This document shows, piece by piece, positions 59,321 through 64,000 of a stretch of 64,000 nucleotides of DNA (position 1 is the first letter of the stretch; each line of letters opens with the position of its first letter). Source of the stretch: Terribacillus halophilus (GTDB lineage: Bacteria; Bacillota; Bacilli; Bacillales; Amphibacillaceae); assembly GCF_900101385.1 (NCBI RefSeq), contig NZ_FMZB01000005.1, forward strand, positions 62,001 to 126,000. The letters are read 5' to 3'. Made by a program: the position numbers and the translations under genes. A model generated the notes under the pieces. It was not told the origin of the DNA. It did not search any database and worked only from the letters and a program-made list of their open reading frames with translations.

Positions 59321-61012
59321 ATGGGGAAGGATAAATTTACGATTGGAATTGATTATGGGACACAGTCTGGCAGAGCGGTGCTCGTCCGGCTGCAAGATGG
59401 AATGGAAATGGCGGAGCATGTGACCGAATACCAACATGGTGTCATGGATGTGAAACTGCCACATCTGGATAAAGCTTTAGGCTATGAATGGGCGCTGCAG
59501 CATCCGATGGATTATCTGGATGTTTTGCGGCAGTCTGTTCCCGCAGTCATGCAGACTGCCGGGGTGGATCCGACAGATGTAATCGGACTCGGTATCGACT
59601 TCACTGCTTGTACGATTTTGCCAGTGGATGAAAATCTGGAACCATTATGCTTTGATCCGGCATTCCGTGATAATCCGCACAGCTGGGTGAAGCTTTGGAA
59701 ACATCATGCTGCACAGGAAGAAGCAAACAAACTGAATGAACTTGCCGGGGAACGGGGAGAGGCTTTCCTTGCTCGCTATGGCGGAAAAATTTCCTCAGAG
59801 TGGATGATTCCGAAAATATGGCAGATCGTTGATGAAGCTCCGGAGATCTATAAAGCGGCCGATCAGTTTATCGAGGCTACCGACTGGGTCATTTCCCAGC
59901 TGACAGGAGAGCTGAAAAGAAATAGCTGTACGGCAGGATATAAAGCGATTTGGCATAAGCGGGATGGCTATCCGTCCGCTGACTTCTTCGGTAGTTTGCA
60001 CCCTGCGATGCGGGATCTGGCAGATACAAAATTGCGTGGAGATGTTTATCCACTCGGGACGAAGGCTGGTGAACTGCAGGCTGAATTTGCAGCTGCCATG
60101 AATCTGTCTCCAGGTATGGCAATTGCAGTCGGAAATGTCGACGCCCATGCAGCCGTACCGGCGATGGGGGTAGTGACACCTGGAAAAATGGTGATGGCAA
60201 TGGGGACGTCCATCTGTCATATGCTGCTTGGGACAGAAGAGCGGACAGTCGAGGGAATGTGCGGAGTGGTCGAGGATGGCATTATCGAAGGCTACTATGG
60301 CTATGAAGCAGGTCAGTCTGCTGTTGGTGATATTTTTGGCTGGTTCGTGGAGGAGCAGGTCCCTGCTTATGTTCATCGTCAGGCAGAAGCTGCCGGGAAA
60401 AATGTCCATCAGTGGCTGGAGGAACGTGCTCATGCTTATCGTCCGGGAGAGACTGGGTTATTGGCGCTTGATTGGATGAACGGCAATCGTTCGGTACTGG
60501 TTGATACGGAATTGAGCGGAATGGTGCTTGGGCTGACGCTGGCGACCAAGCCGGAGGAAGTGTATCGTGCCTTGCTGGAAGCAACAGCATTTGGCACTCG
60601 TAAAATTGTCGACGCTTTCCATCAAAACGGAGTTGCGGTTGAGGAGCTTTATGCATGTGGTGGTCTGCCGCAGAAGAATAAACTGCTCATGCAGATTTTT
60701 GCAGATGTAACGAACCGGCCAATCTATATTGCGGATTCGATACAAACACCAGCTGTCGGTGCTGCGATGTTCGGTGCCGTGGCTGCTGGTGCAGAGGTCG
60801 GGGGATATGACAGCATCCTGGATGCTGCGGAAAATATGGCTCGGGTAAAGGAAGAAGTCATTCAGCCGATACCGGAGAATGTCGAGATCTACGAATTGCT
60901 TTATCAGGAGTACAACAAACTGCACGACTATTTCGGCCGGGGAGATAACGACGTAATGAAACGGCTGAAAGCAATCCGCTCGCAATCTGAAAGGAAATTG
61001 ACACTACAGTAA
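59321..61012 (+). CDS. araB: ribulokinase
   Basis: 563 residues of the FGGY kinase family: N-terminal [18 protein letters not shown] (ATP and phosphate), [17 protein letters not shown]-terminal [20 protein letters not shown] and [20 protein letters not shown]. Phosphorylates L-ribulose with ATP. AGGAGGA precedes ATG 59321, 12 bp after araD. Confidence 0.95.
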   Translation: MGKDKFTIGIDYGTQSGRAVLVRLQDGMEMAEHVTEYQHGVMDVKLPHLDKALGYEWALQHPMDYLDVLRQSVPAVMQTAGVDPTDVIGLGIDFTACTILPVDENLEPLCFDPAFRDNPHSWVKLWKHHAAQEEANKLNELAGERGEAFLARYGGKISSEWMIPKIWQIVDEAPEIYKAADQFIEATDWVISQLTGELKRNSCTAGYKAIWHKRDGYPSADFFGSLHPAMRDLADTKLRGDVYPLGTKAGELQAEFAAAMNLSPGMAIAVGNVDAHAAVPAMGVVTPGKMVMAMGTSICHMLLGTEERTVEGMCGVVEDGIIEGYYGYEAGQSAVGDIFGWFVEEQVPAYVHRQAEAAGKNVHQWLEERAHAYRPGETGLLALDWMNGNRSVLVDTELSGMVLGLTLATKPEEVYRALLEATAFGTRKIVDAFHQNGVAVEELYACGGLPQKNKLLMQIFADVTNRPIYIADSIQTPAVGAAMFGAVAAGAEVGGYDSILDAAENMARVKEEVIQPIPENVEIYELLYQEYNKLHDYFGRGDNDVMKRLKAIRSQSERKLTLQ

Positions 61013-61027
61013 TAAGGGGGAGCTAGC

Positions 61028-62500
61028 ATGCTGCAAGTAAAGCCATATGTGTTTTGGTTCGTGACAGGAAGTCAGCACTTATACGGGGAAGAAACGCTTA
61101 ATCAAGTCCAAGGAAATTCAGAGGATCTCATTAACAAGCTGAATGCGCAAGGTACACTGCCGTTTCCGATCACTTTCAAGGAAGTGCTTACCAATGCAGC
61201 CGATATCCATCGGGTTAGTTTGGAGGCGAATGCCGACCCGGAATGTGCCGGTTTGATCACTTGGATGCACACATTCTCGCCTGCAAAAATGTGGATAGGC
61301 GGACTGAAGGCATTGCAGAAACCGCTTTTGCATTTGCATACGCAGTACAATCGGGATGTGCCATGGGATTCCATTGATATGGATTTCATGAACCTCAACC
61401 AATCTGCCCATGGCGATCGGGAATATGGTTTTATGGGAACGAGACTAAATAAAGCCAGGAAAGTGATTGTCGGGTATTGGGGCAACAGGCAAGTGCAAAA
61501 GCGTATTGCGGACTGGATGACGACTGCTGTTGGTTTCAATGAAAGCCAGCAGATCAAGGTAGCGCGTTTTGGGGATAATATGCGAACTGTAGCGGTTACA
61601 GATGGTGACAAGGTAGAAGCCCAAATAAAGTTCGGCTGGACTGTCGATTATTACGGCATTGGAGATCTGGTCGCCGAGATGAAGGAAGTTTCCGACGCAG
61701 ATGTAGAGGACACCGTAACAGCATACAAAGAAGTATACGACCTGCCAACAGATGAGGATCAGCTTGCTTCCATCCAGGAACAAGCCCGAATCGAAGTAGC
61801 ATTGAAACGTTTCTTGGATCGTGGCGGCTATCAGGCATTCAGCACGAACTTCGAGGACTTGCATGGCATGAAACAGTTGCCGGGTCTTGCTGTCCAGCAC
61901 TTGATGGCGCAGGGCTATGGTTTTGCCGGAGAAGGGGACTGGCGAACTGCGGCACTTGTACGTTTGCTGAAAGCAATGGCGAACAATGAGAAGACGTCCT
62001 TCATGGAGGATTACACATATCATTTGGAAGAAGGCAACGAATTGATATTGGGATCCCACATGCTGGAGGTTTGCCCGACTGTGGCGGCCAACCGCCCGTC
62101 CATCCAGGTGCATCCGCTTGGTATCGGCGGTAAGGAGGATCCGGCGCGAATTGTATTCGATGGCATTGCTGGTGAGGCAATCAATGTTTCCATCATCGAG
62201 CTTGGCGGCCGCTTCCGCATGGTCGTCAATAAAGTAGATGCAGTGGAAGCGGAAAAAGACACACCGAATTTACCGGTCGCCAAAGTGCTATGGAAGCCGC
62301 AGCCATCCTTGAGTGAAGCGACAGAAGCCTGGATCTATGCCGGCGGGGCTCACCATACCGCCCTTACATTTGCGCTCACAGCAGAGCAGCTCGAAGACTT
62401 TGCTGAAATGATCGGGATTGAATGCGTGACAATCGATAATGATACAAACTTGAAGCAATTCCGGAAAGAACTGCAGTGGAACCAAGTAGTGTGGAAGTAA
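61028..62500 (+). CDS. araA: L-arabinose isomerase
   Basis: 490 residues, typical of bacterial AraA. YVFWFVTGSQHLYGEETLNQ, MHTFSPAKMWIGGL, MDFMNLNQSAHGDREYGF and LAVQHLMAQGYGFAGEGDWR are invariant blocks; catalytic Glu and metal ligands lie in GFAGEGDW and the later SHMLEVCP. Converts L-arabinose to L-ribulose. AAGGGGGAG precedes ATG 61028, 15 bp after araB. Confidence 0.96.
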   Translation: MLQVKPYVFWFVTGSQHLYGEETLNQVQGNSEDLINKLNAQGTLPFPITFKEVLTNAADIHRVSLEANADPECAGLITWMHTFSPAKMWIGGLKALQKPLLHLHTQYNRDVPWDSIDMDFMNLNQSAHGDREYGFMGTRLNKARKVIVGYWGNRQVQKRIADWMTTAVGFNESQQIKVARFGDNMRTVAVTDGDKVEAQIKFGWTVDYYGIGDLVAEMKEVSDADVEDTVTAYKEVYDLPTDEDQLASIQEQARIEVALKRFLDRGGYQAFSTNFEDLHGMKQLPGLAVQHLMAQGYGFAGEGDWRTAALVRLLKAMANNEKTSFMEDYTYHLEEGNELILGSHMLEVCPTVAANRPSIQVHPLGIGGKEDPARIVFDGIAGEAINVSIIELGGRFRMVVNKVDAVEAEKDTPNLPVAKVLWKPQPSLSEATEAWIYAGGAHHTALTFALTAEQLEDFAEMIGIECVTIDNDTNLKQFRKELQWNQVVWK

Positions 62501-62583
62501 AAATTGGCTATTTGCTCATTTTACTCGCTGTAAATTGGGAACACTCCATCGAAGAACAATCATAATCCTCAATGAACATATTG

Positions 62584-62624
62584 AAGGCTTGCCGTACCCA
62601 CTGTAAGGGTAAAGCAAGCCTTTT
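62584..62624 (+). terminator. terminator of araDBA
   Basis: AAGGCTTGC...TACCC / GGGTA...GCAAGCCTT two-part stem followed by TTTTAGG. Confidence 0.8.
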
Positions 62625-62637
62625 AGGTTATTGCAGA

Positions 62638-62860
62638 TTATGCATGTTTCCTGTTTAGCAAAAGGAATAGAGCGTAGTTTAAAATGCCACCTAGGACACC
62701 AACGGATAGAATACCCCATATTGTAATGCCTCTATACATTTGGTTTCCATTATGTACAATAACCGCCAAAGGAATCTCGAATATGCGTAAATCAAGTGCC
62801 ATATCCACATCGAGCAAGTCAAACATAACTGGTAAAGCAGTGATCACTCCCACAATATAG
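62638..62860 (-). pseudogene. 5'-truncated small membrane protein
   Basis: The minus-strand frame encodes three or so helices (TLYIVGVITALPVMFDLL, GITIWGILSVGVLGGIL, NYALFLLL) and ends in NRKHA. Upstream of about 62860 the same frame reads across the start of the LysR fragment on the other strand, where the sequence is no longer membrane-like. The natural N-terminus is therefore missing. The family is not recognised. Confidence 0.5.
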
Positions 62861-63277
62861 AGCGTGAAGCAGCTTCTCTTTGAGGAGGATATGGTGGTTG
62901 CCTCGAGCAAACCTATCAGCATCGATGCTTTACCGGAGCTGCCAATGATCAGCTATAAGACGGATACTAAACTGAAGAATATGATAGATAAATGGTGGTA
63001 TGAGCATTTCACTGCAGCCCCTCAGGTCATAATGGAAGTCGATCGTGCAGACACTTGTCTGGACATGATTTCAAATAACTTAGGTTTCTCGATTCTTCCA
63101 GGTTTAGTGGTGCGAAATCATAGTGAAGTTTATAAGCTTCCGATACAAGATAAAGAGGGCAATAAAATCACCAGGAACTCGTGGATGTTTTCCAAATTGG
63201 AGAGACATGAACAATTCTTTGCTTTACGTCAATTCACTGATTATGTAGAAAGCTATATGCAAGATAAAAAAGTTTGA
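62861..63277 (+). pseudogene. 5'-truncated LysR-family regulator (effector domain only)
   Basis: The plus-strand frame opens at 62861 right after an in-frame stop and encodes the second half of a LysR substrate-binding domain: QLLFEEDMVVASSKPISI, MISYKTDTKLKN, PQVIMEVDRADTCLDMISNN then LGFSILPGLVV, and WMFSKLERHEQFFALRQFTD. The DNA-binding helix-turn-helix and the first half of the effector domain are absent. The breakpoint coincides with the truncated gene on the other strand, implying deletion or inversion. Confidence 0.7.
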
Positions 63278-63304
63278 AGATGCGCTTTTTGGCGCATCTT
63301 TTTT
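63277..63304 (+). terminator. terminator after the LysR remnant
   Basis: AAGATGCGC-TTTTTG-GCGCATCTT followed by TTTT. Confidence 0.85.
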
Positions 63305-63439
63305 GTGAATCAGTTTAAATTACAATGCTTACCTATATTATCGAAAGAAGGTTCAAAAAAGGGTGCAAGAACATGTCCCATTTGAACCACACTATTTTCG
63401 GTTCACTTTCGATTATATAGTAACTAAAAGGATGTACAT

Positions 63440-64000
63440 CTAGTATTTCAATATATCCAGCAATTCTTCCAACTTAGTGATTTCATAATCCGGTGTAAGC
63501 GGCAGATGGTTCGGAAGTCTGCTAGGGTTGAACCAGCATGTGTCCATACCTGCCATATTTCCGCCTTGGATATCGGCTACCAAGGAATCCCCGATGATCA
63601 ACGAACGACCCGGTTCGATTCCGGGAACGCGTTCAAACACGTAATCAAAGAACCCAGACATTGGTTTTTGGAAGCCGGTATCTTCTGAAACGAATACGGA
63701 TTGGAAGTAAGGAAACAATCCAGTAGCTTTCAGCCGTCGAAATTGTGTCTCTGAAACGCCGTTTGTCACAATATACAATGGATAGTGGTTGGACAGTTTA
63801 TCCAATACCTCAGCCGCACCAGCTATCATATGTCTTCCCTGTGCCAAAAGTTCCCGATAGGCAGTGTCCAGATCAGCTCCTTCCACTTGGCGGCCATACA
63901 GCGCAGAAAACTCTGTAAATCTGGAACGGACGACAGTATCGCGGTCGATTTCCCCTTTTTCAAAAGAATGCCACAGCCGCTGATTGATGGTGCGGTAAGC
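63440..64000 (-). CDS. yfnB: HAD-family hydrolase, YjjG/YfnB type (runs off right edge)
   Basis: 187 codons visible; the frame is open to base 64000, so the N-terminus with HAD motif I is outside the window. Visible are the cap (RTINQRLWHSFEKGEIDRD), motif II IVTNGVSETQF, motif III Lys in DTGFQKPMSGFF and motif IV SLIIGDSLVADIQGGNMAGM. These match the YjjG/YfnB branch, which dephosphorylates nucleotides and small phosphates (YjjG is a house-cleaning 5'-nucleotidase). The GTG at 63886 is only an internal codon. Confidence 0.88.
   Translation of the reverse strand, partial: AYRTINQRLWHSFEKGEIDRDTVVRSRFTEFSALYGRQVEGADLDTAYRELLAQGRHMIAGAAEVLDKLSNHYPLYIVTNGVSETQFRRLKATGLFPYFQSVFVSEDTGFQKPMSGFFDYVFERVPGIEPGRSLIIGDSLVADIQGGNMAGMDTCWFNPSRLPNHLPLTPDYEITKLEELLDILKY

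Noticed and set aside
1-64000. CRISPR arrays, prophage, integrase or rRNA/tRNA genes
   Set aside because: No regularly spaced repeats, cas genes, structural phage genes, integrase or recognisable structural RNA were seen.

Overview
The window is about 64 kb of chromosome from a low-to-moderate GC Gram-positive bacterium of the family Bacillaceae. The evidence is consistent throughout: strong AGGAGG-type ribosome binding sites, TTG/GTG starts, S-box and GEMM-I riboswitches, AraR boxes, a CcpA cre-like site, and class III fructose-1,6-bisphosphatase, FloT, GlpP and YitT proteins. A halotolerant genus such as Terribacillus or Oceanobacillus is only a guess. I saw no rRNA, tRNA, CRISPR array or intact insertion sequence.

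Left arm (1-15.9 kb): two copies of an unusual cassette bracket ordinary genes. The cassette is a lipoprotein, a large lipase-like alpha/beta-hydrolase and a small partner protein. Copy A (1-1909) runs off the left edge and copy B (11925-14788) is complete. A decayed third copy lies at 11617-11897. Between them are floT with a sigma-W-like promoter, a YcsI-type putative hydro-lyase, an HxlR regulator with an oxidoreductase and a perfect 22-bp palindrome, an RlmI-like rRNA methyltransferase and an FtsX-type ABC exporter. Several very small genes follow (lipoprotein, zinc ribbon, membrane peptide).

Minus-strand transport operon (16.1-22.8 kb): glpP, then a strong leader terminator, then a UgpB/A/E/C-like ABC importer, a TIM-barrel isomerase/epimerase and a HAD-IIA phosphatase. 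The layout suggests glycerol-phosphate uptake controlled by GlpP antitermination.

23.7-26.2 kb: a c-di-GMP-I riboswitch with terminator precedes a STAS-like protein, an acetyltransferase-like protein and a membrane-anchored chemoreceptor. Next come a PLP decarboxylase, a CynX-type transporter, a MarR-rhodanese pair, fbp, an EamA exporter, a YitT protein and small genes. A split transketolase-SDR-MFS operon with a GntR regulator (36.5-41.4 kb) looks like a sugar or polyol catabolic unit of unknown substrate.

41.6-45.4 kb: two near-identical 410-bp repeats each encode a 28-residue holin-like toxin and a predicted convergent antisense RNA, i.e. type I toxin-antitoxin loci. They flank a TetR-YvaD pair and an S-box-controlled acyl-CoA-dehydrogenase-like (probably sulfur-acquisition) gene. 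A TPR membrane protein with a stand-alone AAA+ ATPase follows on the minus strand.

Right arm (48.6-64 kb): small membrane protein, ATPase, two GNATs, a DJ-1/PfpI protein, a complete beta-glucoside PTS operon (PRD regulator, EIIC, GH1, EIIB, EIIA) with a cre-like site, an M20 amidohydrolase, and an AraR-box-controlled araDBA operon. Then come two 5'-truncated genes joined head to head (a membrane protein and a LysR regulator). The window ends in a yfnB-type HAD gene that runs off the right edge.
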